Positions 11,698 to 24,100 of a DNA stretch of 64,000 nt are shown piece by piece. The stretch is from Hyposmocoma kahamanoa (taxonomy: Eukaryota; Arthropoda; Insecta; Lepidoptera; Cosmopterigidae). Made by a program: the position numbers and the translations under genes. Positions within the stretch are counted from its first letter, which is position 1. Every line of letters begins with the position of its first letter. Under the pieces are notes generated by a model that saw only the letters and a program-made list of their open reading frames with translations, had not been told where the DNA came from and ran no database searches. The DNA is taken from contig NW_020653333.1 in NCBI RefSeq assembly GCF_003589595.1, forward strand, positions 2,570,471 to 2,634,470, written 5' to 3'.

Positions 11698-12299
11698 CAA
11701 CGGGTTTCACGCTTTAGGAACGGTGATATACTATATTATGGTTACACATTATGGTCTGCAATACCTAAAGTATTGAAGGTACATACAGTGAGTGATACTA
11801 CATAATTCCATTAAATTATATATTAAACATGAACGGGTGTCAGTACAATGGGTAAGCAGGCAAGTGTAGACTATAGCCTACAGCTAGGTACCTAATTTTG
11901 CGCCTCGAACTCTGTACTATGAAAAGCTTTCGCCATTAGAGCTGTTTTTGCGTTTCTAACAAAATTGCTTTAAGGTAGGGTTTCTTCACCTGTGGTCCAT
12001 GGGGGTCTAAGGGGCCCGTGTAGTGAACGCTGGGGTTCCATGGCGAGCCTACCTAACATAACAAATTCATTTGCATACAAATTGGTATAGAATATGTTGT
12101 GTTTAAATAGGTAACTAAAATAGGTACTGTTTGCGTGACCTTTTTGAATTTTCGCACCCGAGAGAGGAGCGAGCGTGACGCGCGTCAATGCAATCCGCGA
12201 GCCTTTCTTCTTCTAGAGTGGTTTCGTTGAACATAGGAATGATAAACGATGTGATTCCCTTCATAAAACCAAAAACCAATGTCATAAGATGTTTCCATT

Positions 12300-12500
12300 G
12301 AATTCCATAGCATTGTGACTGTGTGACTCCTTACATCGTCATCCCACCTTTTTATATCGCTTTTCTCCATTCGTATCGTATCGTTTTTTTATCTTCTACT
12401 AATATTTAAATTCAAAATTTTGAATTGTTCCGTTGTATCTCGCATTCTGATTTTGTTTCTTTCCATCGTCACTCCCTGCCCGATCGCGGTAGCGGACACA
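12300..12500. repeat. Second copy of the repeat at 4085
   Basis: 'catcgtcatcccacctttt', 'gtatcgtatcgttttttt' and 'cattctgattttgtttct' mirror the first copy. The region 11810-12300 before it shows nothing recognisable. Confidence 0.5.
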
Positions 12501-13427
12501 TCTCGTTAATTTTTTTGAACCATTTTACAAGTTACCAAAAATCTCTTGTGCTATAAACATTTATAAGACCACAAAAAAAAACTAAAATATTTTTTATATT
12601 TCCATTATCCACCACCGTAGATCTGGGTCAGTAATCCTGTATTATATTAGTTTTAATGCAAAACGACAGTATCCAAAAAAATGACGATATCCTTCACGGA
12701 CTTTCTAGTAAAATGTTCCACGACTCAGCGATCTCTGTCACTACCAAAAACATGTCAGTATCGCGCTGTCTCCTATGCCCCGTTCCCCTTACACCACATA
12801 ACGTCTTGTAGCAAATTCTAGGCAAACACACAACGGACACGGGGGTTTTTTGCATTATAAAGTTCGTACTCTCAAATCCAAGATGACGTTAAAAATTAAA
12901 AAATAATAGTTTTTTGTATAGGGACGTTATCTTTTTCAATGTGCAAAATTTTAGCAAAAACGAATACTCATGTAAACCCCTCGAATACGCTACGGATGTA
13001 CTTAGCTTCTCACTTCGTATCAAAGTGTACATGCGATACACGAACAATCTTGCATGGATAGGTTTGTACGAAAAAGAGTGTACATATAATGTATTTTAAA
13101 CATACTGTTTGTTAGTATAATTTTATGGTGAATCTTATGATCTGGTCGATTTTTTCAACATTTGTGCGTTGCAATCGTCTCCACTCTGTCTACCACTGCA
13201 CGGAACCAGTAGAAATAAATCTTTTCTTAATTACGCTCTCTCTAATTTTATGATCTCCTGTGTTATGTCTCCTATTTTAATAAACTTGAATATTTTCTGT
13301 GTAGAGGATATCTATGTTCAGACAGTTGACATTAAATATCAACTGCCTTGATGCAATAGGCCGAGACATTGCATCGTGGAACAATCTGACCCTATTCCTA
13401 TATGACAACTTTTTCGCTTAGACTTAA

Positions 13428-13936
13428 ACATCGAGTATATAACCAGAAATAGAGACGAAATAAGGGCCATATATTCCTGGTAACACATTAGCGATACAGC
13501 TCTTATAAATATCAACTCTCGTTTGCACTGAAATATAGACAGGCCAACTACTGACCTGTGTGTACGTCTCCGTATATTCCAAAAAATATTCTGTGTTTAT
13601 TGTAATAAACATAATATTTTTAACAATGCCGTGCTGTTCTGTTCAGTGGTGTGGGAAAAACAGCAAAACATCTTATTACAAAACAAAATGTATCACATTT
13701 CATCGGTAATTAAATACTAAATATGTAATTTTGCAATTTTCGTCCATTATAGCAAAGCTCAAGTTAACTGGTCGTTTTGAAGTGAAGTGACGACACCCCT
13801 TGACAACACCTGTCAATTGTTTCGAACTCGGGCTAGCCAATCGGAGCGCAGTTGTCACAGTAATGATATAACATAATAGTCTTCAAACAAATTAAATGAT
13901 ATTTCGTCTCTATTTCTGGTTATATACTCGATGTTT
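13428..13936. repeat. Roughly 510-bp TIR element, copy 2, inverted
   Basis: Same family, opposite orientation to copies 1 and 3: 'catcgagtatataaccagaa' at the left and 'ctggttatatactcgatg' at the right. Internal landmarks are 'ctagccaatcggagcgcag' and 'ttatagcaaagctcaagtt'. The open frame at 13424-13612 is part of it. Confidence 0.7.
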
Positions 13937-14283
13937 AAAGTCTCGTCGATGACTTTAAATAAGGAATTGAATAAATACAAATAAATATTCTGAAAAGTAA
14001 CATAAATATTTTGTGCAACAGGATAATTTGAAAAGATTTTATTGTCTCGAAACAACTCAGATAAACATTACGGAAAGTTACTTTGAACCTAATTTTTAGA
14101 TATTTCACCTAACCGTAGAGATACAAATGATTATATCCGGTGATGGCGAGGATGATTCCTCTTTTTTTAGCAAAACCATTACGGGGTGACGTCACGACCC
14201 GCTGTTATCGTTTCATTGTAACTTCTGATTTCTGCATAACTATAACCACTTTATTTTACACATTTGGACATAATTATTAAATG

Positions 14284-14710
14284 ACGGGACGAAACAGTCG
14301 TGCGCCTGATGGTAAGCGACACTCCTGTCCATGACAGTTGCAGTACCACTCAGAGCTTTGAATCACAAAGATCTGAGGGGTACTGCCACTGCGCCCGACA
14401 CCCTGAGACATAAGTTGACTAGTCATAAGTTACCCATCGAAACCGGAACGCAGTAATGCTCAACCTATTGCTTGGCGGCAAAAGTAGGTAAGGTAGCAGT
14501 ACTTCCCTGCACAAACTCTTTCATAGGGATCCCTACTGTTACTAAAATTATAAATCTCAAAAGTCTGAGGGGCACTGCCACTGCGTCAGTCACCCTGATA
14601 CACAAGTTGATAAGTCTCATGTGTCTGTATAGTAGAAATAGATATGGATGGGGCAGTACTGCATGGTGCAATATTTCACTGCCCTGTTCTGTTGCCAGAG
14701 GGGATCTTTG
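14284..14710 (-). repeat. A-tailed interspersed repeat, two adjacent copies
   Basis: A nearly complete reverse copy (about 14284-14530, 'gtcgtgcgcctgatggtaag' to 'tgcacaaactctttcatag') is followed by a partial second copy (14550-14650). The pair ends about 75 bases before the TMEM165 exon acceptor. Confidence 0.65.
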
Positions 14711-14783
14711 AAGCTCAATAGTCAATCATTTTATTGCTCTCCAAAATAGGTTGTATCTAATTGTACATTTTGTTCTTTCACAG

Positions 14784-15140
14784 CACGCGGCAAAGCACCA
14801 AGGAAATTTCATACAAGGCTTCATAGCGGCATTGTCAGTCGTCGTAGTGTCGGAACTTGGGGACAAGACCTTCTTCATTGCAGCAATTATGGCCATGAAA
14901 CATGCTCGCCTGGTCGTCTTTGCCGGTGCCATATCTGCCCTAGTCTTCATGACTGTAATAGCCGCAGCATTCGGCTGGGTGGCTACTGTGATACCAAGGA
15001 TATATATACATTATTTAAGTGTGGCATTGTTCGTCATATTTGGTCTTAAAATGTTGAGAGAGGGAATCAAAATGAATCGTAATGGTGGGCAGGAAGAGCT
15101 AGAAGAAGTTCAAATGGAGTTGAAGAGAAGAGAAGATCAG
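14784..15140 (+). CDS. TMEM165: TMEM165 exon with helices 1-3
   Basis: The exon follows a pyrimidine-rich acceptor (ttctttcacag) and ends at donor cag|gtcagt; both borders are phase 0 and it encodes 119 residues. Helix 1 (about exon residues 9-38) contains the first cation-binding motif, ELGDKT. Helix 2 lies at about 45-68 and helix 3 at about 71-92, ending in LKMLREG. The last 25 residues are a charged loop rich in Glu and Lys (EELEEVQMELKRRED), the cytosolic linker between the two family repeats. The upstream neighbour 14284-14710 is a pair of A-tailed repeats, so this exon begins only about 75 bases after repeat DNA. Confidence 0.95.
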
Positions 15141-18100
15141 GTCAGTTTTTTATGATGTATTAAAATTTGTTAGGAACTTTAAGATCAGCTGAATCGGTTT
15201 ATTCTAATTAGTTCCATTAATAATTCCTTTTGGTTAACTACGGAGACTTTTTTCCGTTTAGTTCCTACTCGGACTAGTTTGGTAGTAGTATAAAGAAAAT
15301 ATTTCAGTAATACTTTTTCATGAATAGATGCTGATAAGCAATAACGTGTCAACCAACATGACCGTAGTTTTGTGAAAATGACATCTAAAGATTATTTTCG
15401 TTATTTTTGATAGTTTGTTCAAAAATTTACTTATAAAATGAACACTTTCATAGTTGTCCTCTCAGGAATGATTTATTGTTGCGATATATTACTATAAATC
15501 CTCAACAACAACAAGCACAACACCAAAAAAATATTTAGATTTTCACATCGAGTATACAGGCAGAGACGAAATGTCATTTAATTTGTTTGAAAACTATTCT
15601 GCCATATCATTACGGTGACAAGTGCGCTCCGATTGGCTAGCCCGAGTTCGAAACAATTGACGGGTGTTGTCAATTGTTTCACTTCAAATCGACCTGTTCA
15701 ACTTGAGCTTTGCTATAATGAACGAAAATGGAAAAATTACATATTTAATATTTGATTACCGATGAAATGTGATTGCGTTTTTTTTGTAATTAGACGTTTT
15801 GCTGTTTTTATATTTATTATTTTATTTATTATATAGTATATTTATAGTTAGAGATATTATTTTTATTTCAATAAATATGGAATATTTTCACAGGTCAGTT
15901 ATTGTACTATTTCAACTTTCTAATTTGTGATTTCAGTGCATTGGAGATTTGATATTTAAAAGTGATATAAGGTCCATTTACCTGATGAGTCGCCAGGAAT
16001 GCAAGGCCCTTATTTCGTCTCTAGTTCTGGTTATATACTCCATGCGTTTTCGCATAACTATGGTCATATTGGTTGACACCTTATTGCTTAACAGCATCCA
16101 GTTCAGAGAACTACTGAAAATAAATCGGTATATTAAAATATTTTCGGGGGAAAGGGAGTTGGATTAAAATTAGATAACTTGATTACTAAATAGAGACGTT
16201 TGTAATAACTACTGATTTTTTAATTATTAGCTGGCTAATTCAATTTCGTAATTTTTAGGTTGTCTAGATATATCATTGCAAAGTATGCCGTGAACATTGT
16301 CCCCTTCCCCTGTTTTTTAGTCAATAATAAAATTTAAGTTTTTAACAAATCGGTGTTGCAAATCTGTGCCGTTCGCTTTATCTTCGAAGGGGATTATCAT
16401 TATTTTATTTAAATTTGATTTTTATCTATTATCTATTATATAGATTGCGTGACATTATTATATCGATATAACTAGATTTAAAAAATGAGTGTTCAATTTA
16501 ATGAGACTGATTTTTTAAAATACAGGATTACAAAATAATCAATATGAGGGAACTTTTCACATGGAGGCACGTAAATTATTATCATTGGCGAACATCGGAA
16601 TAGGCGAAGTATATTTTTAATTCAAGTAATACACATAGAGTGCATAATACCTTTATCTGAAATCTCGGAATTGTTATATATTGTGGATGTGTGCGTTAGT
16701 GTATGTCGATGAAAAGTTTTGTAATTGATTGATAAAATATACATAAAAACTGGTTTCTTAGACGTTTGGATGACGTCACCAATTTCTGCAAAACTTGAAA
16801 TCCGTTGTTGCTTCAAGTTAGGTTTATTCCAAAGTGCCCGGTTACAATACGTGTCAGATAGGTCCAGGTAGTCGTTTTGTACCGACGTTCGTATCAATCA
16901 CAATTGGATAGTTACCATTCATGGGAGAATCATAACACCGCGTTGCGGAATTTAGGTAAAATAGGTCAATGCCATCTAGCTGATTTTTAGGGAACTACAT
17001 GAATATGAAAAACTTTATATCAAATTTGACCAACTTCTGCTGTCCCGATTTTTTTCGTCCCATACAATTAAATAATCTTTACATAAAACCGAGTCGTTTA
17101 ACAATAAAGCAAATTTAATCAGTTTTATTTATTTTTATAGACAACTCACTTGACCAAATAATTGACTATGTCGTTATATTTTAATTTCAATTCAAGACAG
17201 TTTTATTACTTTATTTAGAGCAGTTTTGTTATCTGTAAGCTTATTATACTACGGCCTCTCTATGAATGTCATATAAAGAGTACGGGAGCGTTTAATGTCA
17301 AAATTTTGGATATTTCTGGTTATTTAAAAAAAAAGTTAATGTCGATTTACTCATTAAGTAACATACTTTCTGTAATAAATTAATGCTTACTGTGCAAAAG
17401 TGAAAGTCGTAGCCATCGAAATAACAAAGTAATAACGTTAAATCCCTCTCCTGTGAGATTTGGTTTGGTGCAGATACGCGTATTTTACCAATACTACAAA
17501 CGCGGATTTGCACTATCTCCGGCGATATGTCAAAGTACCTATCGAATACAGCGGTTTTCTTGTTTGTTCTGAATTTCGAAGTAAGTTTGTGTTTTTTTTC
17601 CATCGTGAAAATTTTTAGAAATCTTGTTTCATACCGTATTATCAGTGTATATACTCAATTTTACTATATACTTTTTCCAAAGAAGAAAAGATAAAACGTT
17701 ATACCATGATAAGAATTATGCCACTAGTTGTAATATTTTCATGAATTACCACGTAGGTTTTAATCCTCAGTCACGTAGCTTTATAAGTATCTTATTTACG
17801 TAATCTCCAACTCATCAATAATTTAAAACACCTATAACTGATGGCAAATTTTGATTAAATGATAAGTTTTGTATGATTGAAATATTGTACTAACTGTAAT
17901 ACTAACACCGATAAACTATGATTACAACCAATGGTCGGAAAAAGATATTCCACATATACAGATAGGTACATGTATAGATATAATTATAAATAAATAAATA
18001 AATAAATAAATAACGCACACACTCAACATAGCCCCGCACTAGGGAAACCCTGTGTCGCGGGTGCCATGGACACACACATAGACAACCACAAATTACACCC

Positions 18101-21100
18101 AAATCACGAGAGAAATAATTGTAGGTCATACAACTATTTCTCCCGGCCCGGGAATCGAACCTGGGACCTCTGCGTGGCAGTTCGGCATGGTATCCGTTCG
18201 GCTACGAAGGCAGTTAAAATAATAATATAAATAATAATAAGTTAAAATAAGGACCGACATAGAGTTGTTAAAACCACCAAATATTAAATAATTACTTTTT
18301 CGAATTCCGGATTTCCGTAAATGGTTTTACTGCATCGTAGGACTAAGCTACTGGCCTAGGAAGTCGAAGTTGGATTTTAAAGTAATTCTAATGGTGCCAT
18401 GTAAAAAAATGCACGAGATAACTGACCTTTTACTATTGACAGTCACATTGACGGAACGGCAACAAGGCTGTTAGTTATCTACTACATTTTTTACATCGTC
18501 CTATTTGAATTACTTCGAAAGCGAACTTCGACTTCCTAAGCCAGTAGTTTGTCCTACGAAGCAGTAAAACCATTTCCGGAAATCCGGAATTCGAGAAGTA
18601 ATGAATTAATATTTGTATGAATTAATATGTGGTGTTAACAACTTTATGTTGCTCCTTGTAGCTGCTGTATCTATATATATGGCACATCTTTTTCCGACCA
18701 TTCATCATAACATAAAATTTATGCTAATCCCGGATATAAACCCTCGTAAGAAAGAAAGGCTCAAGCACCTAATTCAAAATTCGGAGATATTCGCCGACCT
18801 CATCGTCGTTTTCCTTCATGTCAAATGCGCACTTATTTACTTATAAAAGAAAATTAAATAATAAGAATAGTTCTCTAGAAGAGAATTAAGTATAAAAATT
18901 AAATTAAATATTATTTTATAAAAAAATTAAAAGAATAAAAAAGTAGACTGTGTATATTCCTCAATCAAGATCGACTGTTGTTCGATTTTATGTTTCCTAA
19001 ACGAAACAATAAATTTATTTAAAAAAAATCTAAAAACACCTTTAGATATGCCTTTTGAATAACGAGATTATGTTTTGTCCTCTTTTCGCTGTATAATCAC
19101 ATCGGACTCTGTTCTTCGGATGAGTAGAATATATTAATTTATTTTACATTATCAATATCACAATTGAAATTACAATGTCAAGGGATAATATAATATATTT
19201 GTAAAGCTCTTATCTCACACATACATTATCAAATCAACAGACAACATTATGTACGAGTACGTGTATATAAAATTATAGCATATATTATATTTATATATAA
19301 AATTATAGATAATATGCAGTCATCTGCCTTTATTTCTCATCTAAAACGTATCGTATCTTTCCTTTAGTGTTTTTAAGATAGCAAACATGCTTTTACGAGT
19401 TTATAATTTATTGACGTAGTTATCTGGTAGATAATATAAAAATTCAATAAAACATAGCTTATAAGATTTTTCAAAGGCGCTCTAGGTAGTTAGGTATATT
19501 TGTTTATCAATACAAATAAATTTGAAAACTTAAGGAAGTTGCTTTTTTCATTTTGACTCGTATTGTTATCAACTGCAAGTTCTGTAGGTATACTAATTAT
19601 GAATAATAAAATTTGTTTTGTAAGGCAAAGTTCAAAGGGTTTAACTATTTTATTGCATCTTTCTAAATTTCTTAGTTGACTTTAAATTATATAGTATAGC
19701 TGGTTACAAATGTTGAATTCCTTTACGTACTTAATTTATTTATAAACAATAGAATATAATGTATATTACTTGCTACCCATTGCTGGCACGAGTGTTATGA
19801 ATATATATACTTATATACATTAATTACACGGGAAGGGGACGTACACTAAATAGAGGCCAAATGCGGTTAGTCACTTTAAAATAAGAATTTAAAAAAATGC
19901 GCAGGCTCAAAGACCTGGAGGTGGAACTGCTTCAGGACCTGGGCCTCCCGTTGAGGAGATCGCAGGACCTTCAAAGGCCTTAGTGGACGACGCCCAGACT
20001 GTATTAGAAGAGGCCTCAGAACCATCAAGTCCCACAGAAGAAGCGGGGCCATCAAAACCAAGGCTAACAAAACTGGCCCGTGTAAACAAACTCATCCACC
20101 TAGAAGCAGGGCCATCAAAACCAGGGCCACCCAAACCAGGGCCATCGAAACCAGGGTCATCGAAACTCAAAGCAAAACTGGCCCGCCTAAACAGCCTGAT
20201 CCGCAGTATGAAAGATCCGCTGAGGGTGAACTAACGTCTATATGCCTGGCAGTACGAATTACACCATAGTTTTTTCTTTGAGCCTAGTTATTTTTTTTAT
20301 TTCGCACATATTCCATGATCATGTCAGTTGAACAGGCTGCTATTAGCTTATAGTTGTATTGAGTAAAGGAATTCAGCATTTGAAAACGCTTGTAGGTAAT
20401 GCTTGGGCAGAAAAAAAACCTGTTGGCAGAATACACTTTAAACCTAAAGGATGTTGCCGTTTTTTTTAAAATAATTCATTACCATGAATAAACAAAAAAT
20501 AATAATGTTCAAAAAGTATTTTACTAATTGGATGGTAATGTTTTTACGTTCTTCTAATAGAACTGTAGGATATTTTTTCTCCGTTCAGTACTAGCATTGG
20601 CAAAAAAGGAATGATTCTTAAACATTTTACGACGCTTGTTGTCAGAAATATTGACATGCTTTATCTCAGGGGATATACATTATACATGGCACATTTTCTG
20701 GACATTATCTAATGTATTTTTTTCTGGCCTAGCTTTTTCGCCTCATGTTTCTCCATCTATTTGTTTTATTACTAAAGTTGATGAGATTGTTGTTATTGTT
20801 ATGGTTGCCTAGTATGGAACAATTGATTAGCTTCGTCGCATTATTTATTTTGGCTCAAGATATTTCATTATTTTCGTGCAATAATACTAGCTTGATTTTA
20901 AATATATATGTTTAAAAAACTTTCATAGATTTGTCACGGGTGGCACTACGGTCATTAAAGTCATTAAAACCAAAAACTAACATCTGCAACAAGCACATAG
21001 AAACGTTAGTGAGGTCTGCTGGTTCGGTTAAAGGGCAACTCTGTCAAATGTTTGACCAGACACAATACGAGGTTTCAGTGTGCATTATTCAGTGGTGTCT

Positions 21101-24100
21101 CTCTGATGATTAGGGTGCCTTCAAATCAAACGTGCAGCCGCGCCACTACTCATTTTCCTGGTCATTCTCTGTTATTTTTGTAAACAGCCATATTTATTTA
21201 CTAATTTTATGATCTAAAAAAAAAGGAAACAGAAAAACAAAATTCGAAAAAAAAACGAAAAAAACGATTTTTGTGTAAAAAAGTAATAAAATAAAAATAG
21301 AACAGGTCCAAAAATTGAGCTGGCGTAGTGTTTCATTGGAGGTATCGAGATATTTATTGTATGAAAATTAGTAGCGATGCCACAGATCCGCCATATCTAC
21401 AGGCGTGTAATTTGAAGGCGCTCTTAGAGCGGTTTCACACAGTGACTTTTGCTTATGCAGTAGCGATGCAGTCGCTAATCGTCTACCTTTACACACGCGT
21501 GCAATTTTAAGCAGTGATGCAATCGCGATATATATTATATCGCTACACTTGGGATTTATAGTCGCGCGTTTGCATCGATGCAATCGCTTATAAATCGCAT
21601 GTGTAGCGATGCAGTCGCGTGTGTCACGAACGCGCGTTTGCATCGCTGCTGATAGTCGCCGTGTGTAACCTAACCCTTAGACGTAGCTTTACGCTTAGCA
21701 CCGCTGATCAGAAAAATTAAATCATCCGAATCTTTCGTTTACTTGAAAAATTACAAAGCTATTACAACCCGAAACGCACACCTTGACCAAGTACATAACC
21801 CAATCATATTTTATTATTAGCATTCATTCAAACTGCCCAATTTAGGAACGGAATTACTCTGCCGTTCCTGAACCTATACACCATGAAATTTGAAATTATC
21901 TTTAAAAAATACCAATCGCGACGAACTCAAAATTTTGAATTTCGACCCGTGACCTGAGACAATTGAAGCAAAGGTTAAAAAAAAACATTTGCGGGCGTCA
22001 TTGTACAGAACTTAGATACCAGGAATCGACATTCCGTTTAGTGCCATCTAAGCTTCTGTATGAAGCTTATTTTGTTTCTCAGTACAGCACTTTTTAGATT
22101 TTGCGGTAAAATTTGCTTTGAACATTTGCCATAAGCTCATCAACTTACAGAGGTAACTTTCGAAGAATGTTTTGGTACACGTGGTTTGACTACTAGTAGC
22201 ACATTTCTTGTCATCATAGCTTTTTATACAGCCAAGAGCACATCATGCTTGACACTTTGGATCGTTGTTATCACAAGTGACATAGTGTTAATTTGAATCT
22301 CAGGTGTCAAGCTTTTTTATGATCTTATATATTTTTTTGTATAATAAAATTTGTTCGCTTCTTAATTGGTTACTTTCATAAAGATGCTAACTTCGTTCAT
22401 GCGTAAGTTGTTAAAAAAACGATTGGAAACTTCTAACTCTTCTAATCGTTTTTTTCCCGCAAATTACATTTCAACTTTCGAAAGATTCGGTAAAGACACT
22501 AAAACTACATATCATTTTCCAGGAAGAAAAAGAAGAAACCTTAGAAATGCTAGAACAAGGTCAAGCAGAAGTAAGAAGAAGACGAAGAAAAGCAATATTA
22601 AAAGTGTTCCTATCAACTGCTACTTTGACCTTCCTTGCTGAATGGGGGGACAGGTCGCAGTTGGCCACGGTGGTGTTGGCTACTAGGGAAGATGCAGTGG
22701 GAGTCGTCGTTGGGGGGTCCTTGGGACACGCCCTTTGTACAGGCTTGGCTGTGGTCGGGGGGAGAATGGTGGCGCAGAAGATTTCTGTGCGGACTGGTGA
22801 GTTAAAATTGTTAACAGAGTAATAAAATAACCTATATTAAATGCATTATATCCGCTCGTGATTACAAAAATTCAGGCTTGTTGGAAGATAGTAATATTAG
22901 AAAATTGTTATATTATTGATTTTAATGAACACTATGATCTTTTACTACTTTCTGAAATTACTCCCTCCACTATAACTTATTTTTGTTAGGATTAGAAAAA
23001 AAACGTAAACAAAGAAGCAGTGATCTTAAACATTTTTCTTCTTCAACAAATTACTGTAAAGGAAATTGTCATCAGAATTGATGACCAAATGACACGATAA
23101 TGTGTTCTTATTTTATAAAAATTTGCCATTTAATATTTAGAAGCTCTATTTATTTAAATTTATTATAGTGCAAGTCTTTGAAATAGACTAAGTATTTAAC
23201 CTTCAGTGAAAAATTTTCTCTTTATAATAAATATCAAGTGATGGGACGAACAAGTCGAGAGCCTGGTGGTAAGCTACGCGCCTATCCATAACAGTTGCAG
23301 TGCCACTCAGACTTTAAATCGCAAAGATCTTAGGGACACTGTCACTGCGCCTGTCACCTTGAGACATAAGTTGACAAGTCTCATGTGCCTATAATTTCAC
23401 CAGTACGAGTATAAAGAAAACGTAATAATTGCATAAAGGTAGAAATGTTTGAGAATTTTGCTTCATTACATTTTGTTAAATTATTATTCATTAAGTTGCT
23501 TTGCTTACAAAATAACTGAATGAAATGGTGTCTGATAAAAGACCTTTTTTTTAAATTTTCATGAATTTCAAATTTCAATGCTAAAAAAAAAGCGAATTAC
23601 CTATAGTTTGAATAACAAAGATCGAACACAAAGAACAATTCTCTATCAGGACGTGTAATTGCTAAATTTTTATTCTATTATGCTAAAGTCAATCACACCT
23701 CGTGACGTCATACGTATTTCCATATTATCCGGTTTTTTCGTCTTTTTATATACTTTTGGATTTTGGACTAAAAACTGTAACAAAATTATATTGAGGACGG
23801 TAGTCAATCAATACGTAAAATTCTCGCAATGGCTAGTTTGTTTACCTACGAATGACGTCACACGTTCTTCGTTGACATGTAGTGCCGTTTGTGCGGCAGT
23901 TTTGTTTTAAAATCTTTATTTAAATAAAATGATATTTATTTATAATAAGGTTAATAACCAATTGCGCCATCTTTTCTATGTGTGCAATTAATTAGATTTT
24001 ATTTGAAATCTTTTGACGATATTTCTTTTTTTTATTTCAGTAACAATAATCGGTGGCATAGTGTTCCTTGCCTTCGCAGTAAGCGCTCTCATCATAGGAC

